The position numbers and the translations under genes were made by a program. Below the pieces are notes generated by a model. It was not told where the DNA came from and did not search any database. It worked only from the letters and a program-made list of their open reading frames with translations. From NCBI GenBank assembly GCA_035041965.1, contig JAPYMA010000908.1:186001-250000 (forward strand): 64,000 bases of DNA, read 5' to 3'. Numbering within the stretch: the stretch's first letter is position 1; each line of letters starts with the position of its first letter. Source of the stretch: Anisakis pegreffii (lineage: Eukaryota > Nematoda > Chromadorea > Rhabditida > Anisakidae). Positions 33,597 to 45,170 of this stretch are shown here, piece by piece.

Positions 33597-34459
33597 CTCT
33601 GCGGGCAATCCCGGATTCGTTAATGACGATTGCTGGACCACTGCAGATGATTGCTTATCAGTCAATTCCGGATTTTCTGCCGAAAACATTTTATTGCGAT
33701 TTTCACGAAACGATTGTACACCTGCTGCTGGCGGTACTTGAGTTTCTGCCACTTTAGGGTTAGCTGATGGAGAATAAGCATCCAAAACTGACAATATTTC
33801 CTTCGACAAAACGACGTTCTCATCGAATTCCGTTTCATTCATTCCCAACTCTTTCGTGACCTGCTCTTTCTCTCCTTCAATCCCGTTCTCATTGCAGGCA
33901 TAGATGCTACTCAAATAGAATGCCTAAAAGAATTCTATGATATTTAAATTGCAGTAAGGCATGCGTATGTAATGGATACAACATTGCACCAGGAAATCAT
34001 TCTTTATCGAACAATTAACGGTGAATAGCTGATGACAATACGCCGTATTCTGTCAGTAATTTAATCAGAAATGAACAGTATAAAGCACGAAGCACCATAG
34101 ACATCATGGATCTCTGGTGACAACTCACCAAATAAGAACGAAGCTCATTGCTCAACTTCCTTAAGATTCTCAACGTCTCTTCATAAGAATGGTGCGATTT
34201 ATTACATCTCTGAAATGAAACATGGTGAAAATTCAAATATACCGGAAACTAAACGATTCGTCTTCACTAAAAGTTTACCACAAAAACGCCTTTCATTGGT
34301 GTACAAAGAAAATTTGGTTGGCCTTTCAAATGTGAGGTAGACCAAACCTTTGGGGGATTCGCAGCAAATTCTGACAGTATTTTCGTGAGTTGTTCTCTTC
34401 CTTCCATTTGCTGTTTCCTTTGGTGTCTCATCAAGGCAATCATTGAATTTCTATGGAGC
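33597..34459 (-). pseudogene. Inverted gamma-delta-alpha' cassette of the modular family
   Basis: Three consecutive exons lie in the reverse orientation: gamma 34459-34348 (MIALMRHQRKQQMEGREQ), delta 34209-34129 (YEETLRILRKLSNELRSYL) and alpha' 33923-33597 (YACNENGIEGEKEQV and VLSKEILSVLDAYSPS). Their lengths, 112, 81 and 327, are exactly those of the unit A exons and all are open with good splice sites. No head exon, beta exon or start is seen on this strand, so the cassette looks like a fragment moved by an inversion. It is labelled a pseudogene only because it is partial. Confidence 0.65.
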
Positions 34460-37400
34460 CTGGAATAAGACAAACTTTGTGATATTACGCTTTATGGAAC
34501 ATTTTAGGCCTAATTGAACATTTGGGATAGAATGTTAAGGTGAAGAAGTATAAGCTTTCGGCAATGAGGAGGATTTCATTCCGTTCGTCTGCAATTAAAT
34601 TACTTCAGCGTTTAAACAGGAATTAAATGAAGTCTATTCTGCGCAAATCTCAGATTGGCCACGTTCGTGGCACTACTGCGTTCTATTGAGAATTTCCATC
34701 AAACAACTCTCAGTACTCTTCATATGTTTCATCTACCTCACATCATGTTTAGTATATCGTTTAAGCTTATTTGTAACTAAATTCATTTGATAGGTGCATG
34801 CATGATGTATTCAGTAGAATTCCATATTATATATGTAAATACCAGCAGATATACCAGCAATACCTCCCACGAGGTATTGCTGGTTACTCGCCGAAGCTTA
34901 TCTATTAGCTACTGTCATGATGGCATTCATACAATTCTATGATGATATCCTTATGTCCCTTGCCAGTGTAGTTATCATTCATCACTTGTACTACTAAGAT
35001 ACTCGGTAACCTCATACAATCCACTCGAATGGTCTAAAGTTATCGTATTGAAAATAACTTATGAGTTAGTTTCTGGGAGAGCTATCATCAGGTGTTGATA
35101 ATGGCTGTACTGGCATATCAAATGAAGAAAATATTCCCTAAAAATTGAGTTTCACTAACGTAGGGTATGAATCGCCTTATGAAGTTAGCGGTAGGTCTGG
35201 AAAGTTCGCCTGGACCACTCATCCAGTAGAGTCGAGTTGCTGACTGGTGACTCGAAGTCTCAGGTGTTTGTGGTTACTCGCCGAAGCTTATCTATTAGCT
35301 AGTGTCATGATGGCATTCATACAATTCTATGATGATATCCTTATGTCCCTTGCCAGTGCAGTTATTGTCTATCATTGGTGCTATTAAGGTACTGGATAAC
35401 TTTAAGAAGTCCATTCAAATGGATTTTGAAGTATTGTGGGGTTATTCTTTTTTTTTAACGGGGAGATATTTACAATCCACCAAATTTGAGAGTTATCGCC
35501 TCTATTCTTAACAGTTGACCACCTACGAGAGCTTATGTTCCTTGCCAGGGTTGAACTGGATGACTGCGGTTTGGGCTGTGCATAGAGGTTAGAACTTTCT
35601 CTTGACCGCTAGCACAAGTTGTTCTCAGGCTTGGAATGAGCTGATGTGTGTGTCCTCATTAAGGTGTTTCTGAGATAGCGTTTTTGGGGTAATATTGTGA
35701 AATTTTCTCAACGTTTATAATTCGAACACTCAGATGATATCTTGAGGAATGGAAAGGCAGGTAGCATTCCTTGGATTGTTTAGCCGGAGACAAGACCTCA
35801 GTCGAGCTTCACTTAACAATAGCTTTACCCCACCTCAAACTAATTTTGAGTTGAACCGATATGAATTCAGCTCACTTGATTCTATTTTGTTTTTAAAATA
35901 TTCGTTCAGAATTTGTCCATGTTACCTTGCTTTGGATTGTCCAATTAGATGTAAGCATTGAAATCTCGTGCTGATGTCAATATTTGTTTGATTGTTCTGT
36001 TGCTGTTGGTATTGTGAATACATTTGCATGAAATATATAGGCGTTGGATGTATGGGCATGAAATATGTTAATTTGATTACGTTAATTGTTGTTTATGTTA
36101 ATCTGTTTAATTGCTCTGATGTTATTTGTTGTTGTTTACGTGGTTATTTTGTATTGTTGTTGTGATTATTTCGTGATTTCGTGCCTTCATCATTTTGTTC
36201 ATCCGTTGTTGATCGTTACCGTGTTTTTTATGCTGTCGCGCCAGGCATAATGAGGGGAGGTATTACTAGGCATAATTTAGTGGCTTTTCATGTTTGAGAA
36301 TGAATCGCAAAATGAGCAGAGAACCCCGCAAAAACTATCCGGGTGCAATTCGACGTCACGTGATAGGGACAGACTCACGTTTGAAGTTCTCGCCTGGACT
36401 TAAGCTCATAACTTTGCTGAGATTTGGATGAATTTGAGAGTAACAATGGTGCGTGGCGCGACAGCTGCATAAATATTTTTCCACGTGTTCCCACATATTA
36501 CACCGAAATCGCCTGGAGGGATCAACGAGTTGTCAGAAATTGCCCAGTTTAGGATTGTCATGGCAGCAACTGCTGTAGTTTTGTGACGATAGGGTTGAGC
36601 GAATTCAAATGCAGTATAGGTTCAAGTGCAATGTTTATGTGAGAAGGCATTTTGAAAAGTTGCTAATGCAAAGTACTGTTAGCGGTTGAGCAAAGTGTAA
36701 CTGAAATAAGTAACCATGAATTGAGGAATATTTCGTGTGAAGATCGCACACATGGCTTGTTTTGAGGAACATCGCACATAACTCATAACTTGTTTTGCTG
36801 TAATTTCGTGCAGATAGGTATGAGTGAATTCAAGTGCAATATAGGTTCTAATTTTATTGTTAGTGAGACAAATTTTAGTGAGGGAAAACTTTTGTGAGTG
36901 TATGAAAGACGTTTAACATGTCACTTATAATTAGCATAGAATAGGAATGGCAAAGCAATCCAACGAGTAGGGCATATATGGAATGGTGTGTAATGCATGT
37001 CAGTGTAGATCCTACGATGAGGTCAGCAAACTAGAGTGAGCATCACTGTTTGAAAATCAGTAATATGTCCAGAAAAGGTTGCTGTATCTGACTCATATTC
37101 AATTTTCTTCTTCCGTGGAGAGCAAGTACCGTCGAAAAAACAGTCTGCGTTTCCCTCCGGCAACCATGAGTCTGGCTTCGTGTCGAAATCTTCAACAGTA
37201 TGCAGTCAGTGTTTCTAGATGCACGTGCTTCCCTCTTTCCTTCGACCAGCTAAAAACTGAGTAAGGAAATCCGTAAACGTAACCACACAAGAACGTTAGC
37301 AACTGTAATGGTAAATCGCTCAAGCTGAACGTCAATTCATCCTTTGCTTTAGAAGGAGACATCGAAACCTCAGTTCACTTCACCCAGCAGCTAGTAAAAA

Positions 37401-38667
37401 CACTATCAATACCACTTAGTTAAGTTCAATGCTTATTGACCACTCATTTCTAAGTTTACGTTCTCCAGTAATTTACAAACTACGTTAAGTTAAATAAACT
37501 AACAGCCGTCATAGTGGTTCTTACCGCTAGCTCCAGAACAGACGAAGTTGATTAGAGTTACTGAGAATAATCCTAATAACCCCCTCAACATTCGGAACTG
37601 AAGATTAGCTCCTTCCTCGTTTGAAAAATCAGTTGTTATTATGAGGTAATAGCTGTAGTACAATATCGTCATGCATGCCAGGCTAACGTATGTTCTGTGT
37701 TTGTTATAGATTACACCCCTTTCTTGACCTAATTTGCACGATTATCGATAAAGAATGTGTGGGCAAAGAGATCCCATTGCTACTCATGGAACAAACACTG
37801 GAAACTCACCACAGTTCAGTACCAAATCGTGCCCAACGATGCGCTGCGTGTGATTCATTTGAAAGTCGCAATCAACTCATAAAAACAGTAGTATGATTAG
37901 AAAACAGCATCGTATCGCTCACTGATAACGTCAATCAACCATTTTATGATAAAAATGCTTAACCAGCAGCGACGTAACAGTCTAATGCATTTACTGCCCA
38001 CCTTAAGAAATGCTCCAGTTTCATCAGTTCAGTCATCAATCAAAGAGCAATGTACTTTACAAGCATGTAAAATCAGCATTTCTCACAGCCTTCTCAACAA
38101 GTCATGAAATAATGTCATTTGATTTCTGCCAAATTCTACATGATTCTATTTCCGTCCCCCTCCCCCCCCATACTGAACTATCAATCTGCTGAAAGCAGCG
38201 AGCATTCGCATTTTAATCGAACTTAATTCGCGTTTACTTGATTGGTGTGTTTATGCTTTCGTTTGAATGAAAACGCTTATCATTGATTGCATATCGAGTT
38301 TTTATTTGCCTTATTCAATCGTATTGATAAGCTGTAAGAAGGTTGATCGTATTAACCATGGTGCTGATTTGAACGTTTGCCTTCTTGATTCGTTTTTATC
38401 TTGATTCGTGCAGTTTCATATTCAGCGTCTAATATGACGAAAACATAATGGGGAGAAGCCTTGAACTAATGTGGTATCTTTGGAAGTATTCGACTGACTA
38501 TCCAGAATGTACAATGCATCTTAGTTAAATACTTTCTTTTTCTGTCGTGATATCGCTAACGTCCAGAGTGAACGACGACTAAGCCTGTTTAGTCTGAATT
38601 CATTCAGATGATGATTTTTAATCACTGTTACGCTCATGTGGACCCTGATGGCAATGGGAGTTTTTTC
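34460..38667. other. Long interval without a recognisable gene
   Basis: A 13-base-arm hairpin (CCAGCAATACCTC and its complement) lies at about 34,856-34,884. A direct repeat of about 95 bp (GTTACTCGCCGAAGCTTATC...) occurs at about 34,882-34,976 and 35,270-35,364. Between 35.4 and 37.8 kb there are T-rich stretches and no frame with splice support. From 37,900 the sequence matches the 5' flanks of units A and B. Confidence 0.45.
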
Positions 38668-38684
38668 AGACCATAAAACAACTG

Positions 38685-41600
38685 ATGAGTTCTGATAGCT
38701 ACTCGGTTGGTTGGGTGATAAATGTAAAAGAGCAAGAGATAAAGGTACTTCAAAAGGATCGAAAAATCCGATTACCACGTAATTGCCGACTACCACGTCC
38801 GATTATCGTGAGCGGTGACTGGATTGCATATCGAGTTTGTACTTTCCCTGTTTGATCGCATTGAGGAAAGGCACATCACAAAGAAAATCCCTTCAGTACC
38901 TTGCGAAAATTCGGATTTCTGGAGAATGACTATGCATTTGAGGAAGATTTTTTCCCATCAGAAAAATGTAAAGCGAATTTTGCTACGTAGGCATTTTGCA
39001 TAGTGGAATTGTTTTTTACAATGATTGTCTGTCATGAGGAAGGTTTTTCTGCACTTCAGTAATAAATTAGCACTACAGATCAGCATGAAATATCGGTGAT
39101 TAGTTCTTAAGTATCATGCAAAATGCAGATGCGTACACTGGGTGATTCATTTATTAACAGTAATTGAATGCACTCCGTTCCTTGCTGCAGTTCGTCAGTA
39201 CGATCTGGCACAGCGAATTCTTCTGCTACATGAATGCTCACAATCAGCATTTAATATATCGGTTTTAGAACGGATCCCTGTCTTGATGCCCATCTTTTTT
39301 TTCAATTCTTTCACTTATTCACTTTTTTTTCACAACCCTTCCTATCTTTCCATACTTGAGAGTGACAGTTAAGGCTTATGAAGTGCTGCCAGCTAATGCA
39401 GCTCATTCTTTCAATAATGAAGTGAATGGTGAAAAAGATGAACAGTTTCAGAAGAACACTGTATCGGGTCAAGGATGCTTAATTCAGATCATCAATCCTG
39501 TGTTGCCATCCAAAACTTTTTGGGCCAGCTCGAAGTTGGGAAATGGAGTGCGTTTATACATCTGTTCCTTTCGCAAATCTTTCTTTCCATTCATCATACT
39601 ATATTATTGAAGTGGAATTCGTTTGAATTTCCATTTTCCAAGCTTTCAATATCTCAAGTGACTTACTGAAATCATGTTTCGTATTGGACATCAATAGGGA
39701 GAAAATTTCAGTATTTTAAGTTCATTTCTACCTTTACCTTATGAAGAAGATTGTTGTGAATCACCGGTTTTATTCCTCTTCAATGGCATTCAACATCCTT
39801 GACAATTAAACAAATGATCCCTTGACAATCAAATGACAATTAAACAAATGATATTATCCAATGCTAAAATGTCTTTCAGTCACCGCAAACAAAGTTTATC
39901 TGCGTAAAAACCATTGCCATTGCATCACCAGATGTACAATTACATGAACGCGATTGTGGGATTTATAGGATATGGTCACCGCATTTCGAGGTTATTTTCT
40001 ATCGCTTTGTCGATACTGAACCGTCTTAATTTTCCTCTCTGTTTTCAAGCTTTTTTTTTTTGACTAAGATATCGAAATTGAATGAAAATTTTTGAACGAA
40101 GCGGAACTGAACACACGCGCTTCGAGCTGCTGGGATCCTCAAAGCCTATCGTAAACCCGTGAACCACCTGCCCAATTGTACGCTCATTTCAAAACTACTT
40201 ACGTGCTCTCTTCTGTCAATTTACAAATTTATGCCGACTTTTCGGCCTAGCTGCGACCCGCACTTCGCAGTAATTCTCTGTTGCTTTTTGGTCGTTGAAA
40301 TTTGACAGCTCAATACGGAGTTCGTCTTTTGCTGCAAAAAATCCCGATAATGTCAAAGTGGAATCCATAATAGAATGTGAAATGTGAATGTGACATCAAT
40401 TATGCATATTTACGGGCCGAACATTGGGAAGTGAGAATCAGTGGTCGAGTGCGGACCAATGAACATTTCTAGATGGATAATTCCACCTCATTTTCTACGC
40501 AATTGCAGTATCTGGCTGATCCTTTACACCTCTTCAATGATCCTGTGAATGTGAAACCAAATGTAGCATACGATGTATGGTGCAGATTGAACTGCGACCC
40601 AAAATCGCAATGCGACGGCGTGAGTCCAATTCTTGAGATATACTCAATCGAGGCGCCTTCTGAAAGTCAAATGATATCGCTCAGTTCTGTATGTTCGTGG
40701 ATTTCAGTTTTTTAAATTTATTTTTTGGTTATGCAGCAATATTTTATGAAGTAAAGTGATTTTTTGAGTATGTACCATTGAAAGGAATGGTTTATGCATG
40801 ACCCTAATAGTGTTTTTGAACAGTTCGATTGGTAACGCAACTTTGCAAATATCCGAATTAAACTTACAAACACATGAGAATATTGTTGGGAACCGACAGA
40901 TTTTTCGGTGACATCCGTCCGAGCCAGCCCTCTCGGTTCCAGACGATGGCCCCCAAAATCGGGGTCCGCCGATTTTCGGTCGGTGACTGGCGACCGAATT
41001 TTTGGAGTCCTCGCGGTTCGGTGACCACCGACCCAACTCAACGTGAGAATAGTATAGAAACGCATCTGATTGAAATTATAGGTGATAAAAGGAAATATCA
41101 ATTACAGCCATGGGTGCGAAACAGAGAAAGTAATCCTATTAATCAGACGTCATCGGTCAGTCAACCCTCACAAAACCAGCAATTCACAGCACAAAGTCAA
41201 GAACCATCTGCTGAAACTCAGAACCAATCCAGTGAAAGTCAGAAAATGATTAAAGAAGAACAGTTACGACCTACAGTAAGTCTTTGAAAAGCGCCCATTG
41301 AAATAAACGATTTATACATGGTTCTAAGGGCAATTTTCGAGCGGTTCGATCGCTAACATAACTTTGTATGAAGATAAAGCAGATCACGTGAGAATAGCAG
41401 AGGGACGCAATTGATAAAATGTGAAAATGTTCATAATTTCAAAACGTGATTAATCATTTGTAGTTAACAGTGCAAATATGAATGCCCTAAATTGTTTTTG
41501 AAGGTTACACTAATACCTTATAGCATTTCAAGGCTTCGAAAGTGAAGGTTGAATTAGTCGACAGCACAAATCAGTTAGCAGAAGTTCAACATGAAACGGA

Positions 41601-43287
41601 ATGCAGTGATGATACAACACTTGATCTGATTGCTCATTTACTGTGTGAACGTTTGAGGATGGTGCAATCACATCGGAAAGAATGTCAAGGAGCAATCGAA
41701 TTGTATGTTGCTTTCGCTAATGCTTCAGTCATCTCAAAATATGGCAAGGAATTTTGGAGAAAGCTCTTGGAGAAAATTTCACTAAGAAAACGAAAAACGA
41801 AGTGTCGAGTGTGGACAATCCGGGAGTTGCGCAGAAGCGATTTCATTTAAGTTCAATTTAAACACTGACATGAATCAATCGCAGTCAAGCAGAATGAACT
41901 CCTCCTCTTCCCAAAACATTCAACCTTTCACACCTCGGTATTCCCCCATAAATTTTCAGTTGATCCATTCCACAGCGCCTAATATCCAGTCACAAAGATT
42001 GTCTAATTGCAGACTCAATAAAGCTTCAATGGTTGCCTTGATGAGGCACCAAAGGAAACAGCAAACGGATGGACGAGAACGGCACACGAAAATAGTCTCA
42101 GAATTTGCCGCTAACCGCCCAAAGGTTCGGTCTATTTCATATTTAAAAGGACAACCAAATTTTCTATGAGCATCAATGAAAGGTGTTCTCGTGGTAAAAA
42201 TTTAATGACGATGAGTTTAGTTTCCGTTTCAGTTTCCATCGTATTCAAAATTCCATTCCGTTTCATTTCAGGGTTGTTTTAAATCACGTTGTACTTACGA
42301 AGAGACGTTGAGAATTTTAAAAAAGTTACGCAGTGAACTTCGTTCTTATTTGGTAAGTTGTCACAAGAGATCCATCATGTCTATGGTGCTTCATGCCTTA
42401 TACTGTTCATTTCTGATTAAGTTACTGACAGTAATCAATTACTCATAGAATAAGCAGTAAGCATCATCATCAGCTAATCACCGTGAATTGTTTGACAGAA
42501 AATGATTTTCTGGCGCAAGATTCTATCGATCACATACGTATGCTTTCATTTAACTTTAAAAACATGTAAATCTTTTAGGCATTCTATTTGAGTAGCATCT
42601 ATGCCTGCAATGAGAACGAGACTGAAGAAGAGAAAGAGCAGGTTAGGAAAGAGTTGGGAATGAATGAGAAGGAATTCGATGAAAACGTCGTTTTGTCGAA
42701 GGAAATATTGTCAGTTTTGGATGCTTATTCTCCAGATGCACAATCATCTCAAAAAACTCATATTGAGAAGTTTCCGGCAGAAAATCCAGAACTAAAGTAT
42801 AAGCAATCATCATTGATGAATCCAGGATCGCCCACAGAGGTTGGCTTGTGTTCGAAATTCTTCAGTGTGCCTTCTCAGAGTAGGCATCTGGAGAGTGAAA
42901 TTGAACTAGCAATCGAACGTCAAGAGTATCATTTGGACGAATGACTTAACCATAAAATTCTTTTGTTGGAGTGTATTCGTTACGTTCAACTTCATTTTAT
43001 TTCGACTCGAAATGCACTGCAGTACGTGAATGAATGATTGGATTGCTAGTTGATTATGTCGTTTCCAGAAAAAACCCAGCAGCGATTCAAATGAACCGAA
43101 CAATGTAATGCAATCAAGCAACCTCAGGCAATCTGGTTCAGGAGGTAGCGAAGAACCGATGTCAGCAATTGAATTCGGTGTCGATCAATTTAGAGATAAG
43201 TTAGACCCTTGCCTGAAGCACCTTCGAGAGGCATACGCCACAAAACTAGCGTGGTTGGAAGAGAGATTAAGATGTACTATTCAGTAA
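38685..43287 (+). CDS. Unit C modular helical-repeat gene, compact and apparently complete
   Basis: Exons: H1 38685-38834, H3 39452-39547 (open at least to 39,356, so it may start earlier), P1 39880-39990, P2 40509-40688, Q 41108-41275, beta 41533-41702, gamma 42013-42124, delta 42272-42352, alpha' 42579-42839, last beta 43069-43287. They join to 516 codons with a TAA stop. Unlike units A and B, the frame before H3 is open, so this may be the intact reference copy. It has one full beta-gamma-delta-alpha' module and a terminal beta exon with a diverged end (EERLRCTIQ-stop). H1 begins MSSDSYSVGWVI, with a two-codon insertion relative to units A and B. There is no signal peptide or membrane segment; the predicted product is hydrophilic, with beta-rich head exons and helical, charged repeat exons. 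Function unknown. Confidence 0.6.
40083..40166 (-). repeat. tRNA-like sequence in unit C
   Basis: It is related to the sequence at 18,797-18,893 in the same relative position of unit B. On the minus strand it holds GGCTTTGAGGATCC, which is also found near 22,541. The box B region (GTTCAGTTCCGC) is degraded, so this copy is not a working tRNA gene. Confidence 0.3.
40885..41045. repeat. GC-rich CCGA/TCGG insert in the unit C P2-Q intron
   Basis: The stretch is far more GC-rich than its surroundings and consists of overlapping CCGATTTTCGGTCGGTG-like phrases in both orientations. A similar but different GC-rich patch of CCGACT phrases occurs at about 25,660-25,830. Open frames across it are a by-product of base composition. 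The equivalent intron in unit B lacks it. Confidence 0.5.
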
Positions 43288-45170
43288 ATGATTGTTTCAT
43301 TTCACGGAAACTATCGAGAGATATATATTCATACTGGCAATTGAAATGAAGATAATATGGGAGAATGCACTATAAGCATGACAAAGCTTCGGCGAGTAAC
43401 CACAAACAACCGGAGAGATCTTATCGATCGAACCTCTCATCGATCACTATTTTACGTACTCATTCAACTGTTCAACAAATTTTTTCAAAATTGTGCCCAT
43501 GACGATGACAAAGAAATTCATGCTTTCATCATGTACATTACAGTTATCTTGAGATAAACTTCCACGTATATTATAGCAATGAATTCCCATTTGAGCTTAT
43601 ATGTGCTCAATGTTTTCCATCATCAGCGATTGCGAATCACACAAGCAGTATGATCAATCTAGTCTCGTCCGCATTTTTCAATCACTCCATATCCGAGCCG
43701 GATTTCACTTGCTGCAAAAATTTTTTCTGAAAGCCGGTTACAAATTCTGCCAGTTGATTATCTTCGTTTACGTGTTGGTTCACAGCAAAAGATGACAATG
43801 ACTTTCAGTGTAAATAACTTTTCAGCTCACCCGAATGGTGTGCTGTCAATGTCGTCTCAATCATTCATAGCGACTAGTGGTCGTACCTCTCGTTACTTAT
43901 TGAGAAACACCCTTTTCCGAAATTTTTTCCTTTATTTTGAAGGCTCGATGAATTCGTAGATTTTCATGGCTACTTTTACAAGGCTCGACCAACTAACAGC
44001 TCAGATTCTAAAGATCAACAATTTATGACTGAAAAAATTATATTCATCGATGAAAACCGATTGAACAAGTAAAATCAAATCCATTCTCGTGTTGCTGATA
44101 TGATCTTACTCAGGTATTTTGTTGGATGAAATGTGACCACGCATTTAGAATGATGGGTGTAGAGCCACGCTAAATGTTGCTATTTATATGCTTTTATTCG
44201 CTGAATTCAAAAACGATCAGAAGCATTGATTGAATGAATTATAATTCAAATCCAAATAAGTACATTTGATACGAAAAAGAATCAAATAAATGACACTGAC
44301 AGATATGCTACATGCAAAACCAATTAGCAATGAGCATTAATGAGAACTAAATAAGAAAAGCTTCGAAAACATTAAATCAAATTCCTCGAACGCCTTAAAA
44401 CGACTGCCGACAACCACTGTAGAAAACAATCGTATTCGTTGACAACCGAAATAATTCTATGGCCACAAACACAATGCAAAAGAACTAGCAACGAAACATT
44501 AAACACTGCTGACAATAGCGACGAATGTGAAGAGATTATCAATAACACTATTGATAACAATAATAATGACAATGTAACATCACTACTATTAATCGCAATA
44601 ACCGTGAATAATTGACAGTTTTCACTATTGAAATGAGTAATATTAAATACACTGAACCGCAATGCAATAACAGAAGTCAAGCGATGAAAACACAAAAAGC
44701 GATTTATTTATACAACGAAAAACGCAAAAATTATACAATGACATATTACATAACTCTTATTCATAACGCCGCCCTTTAACCCGGTTTCAAGTCCACAGTT
44801 CACCGGTCAAAGAAAGAGTTCCAAAAAATGTTCTTTTCCAAGATATAACAATCACACAAACGTAAGCAATTAAAAATAACACCGAACAATATGATTCAAT
44901 TAAAATGATACAATATGACTGAAAAAGCGCTCATATATGAGCTAAGAATTCATCAGATTGCTCATATACAAGCTATGGTTACATTAGATTTCAGAAGATT
45001 GCACGCATCAGCAATATTTCAAAGGATTTCGGAGATTTTCTCACTCAACTTTAAAGCATTTGCAATCAAACGCGTCAAATATTTTCATTGGTATATACTG
45101 GTCGAATCAAGTAAATACATTGATATTTGGTATTTGCGTTACTTCGAAAATTTTCACAACGAAACAAATT
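43288..45170. other. Intergenic interval between unit C and the UBR3 gene
   Basis: The two genes converge on this AT-rich stretch. I see no exon with paired splice signals. Frames such as 44,372-44,695 (minus) arise from AAC/AAT-rich simple sequence. AATAAA-type words are frequent, so 3' ends of both genes may lie here. Confidence 0.5.

Noticed and set aside
40704..41101. Two long minus-strand open frames rich in Arg/Pro/Gly
   Set aside because: They follow the GC-rich repeat island inside an intron of unit C and vanish outside it.
44372..44695. 107-codon minus-strand frame with a hydrophobic stretch
   Set aside because: It arises from AAT/AAC-rich simple sequence on the opposite strand, with no splice or homologue support.
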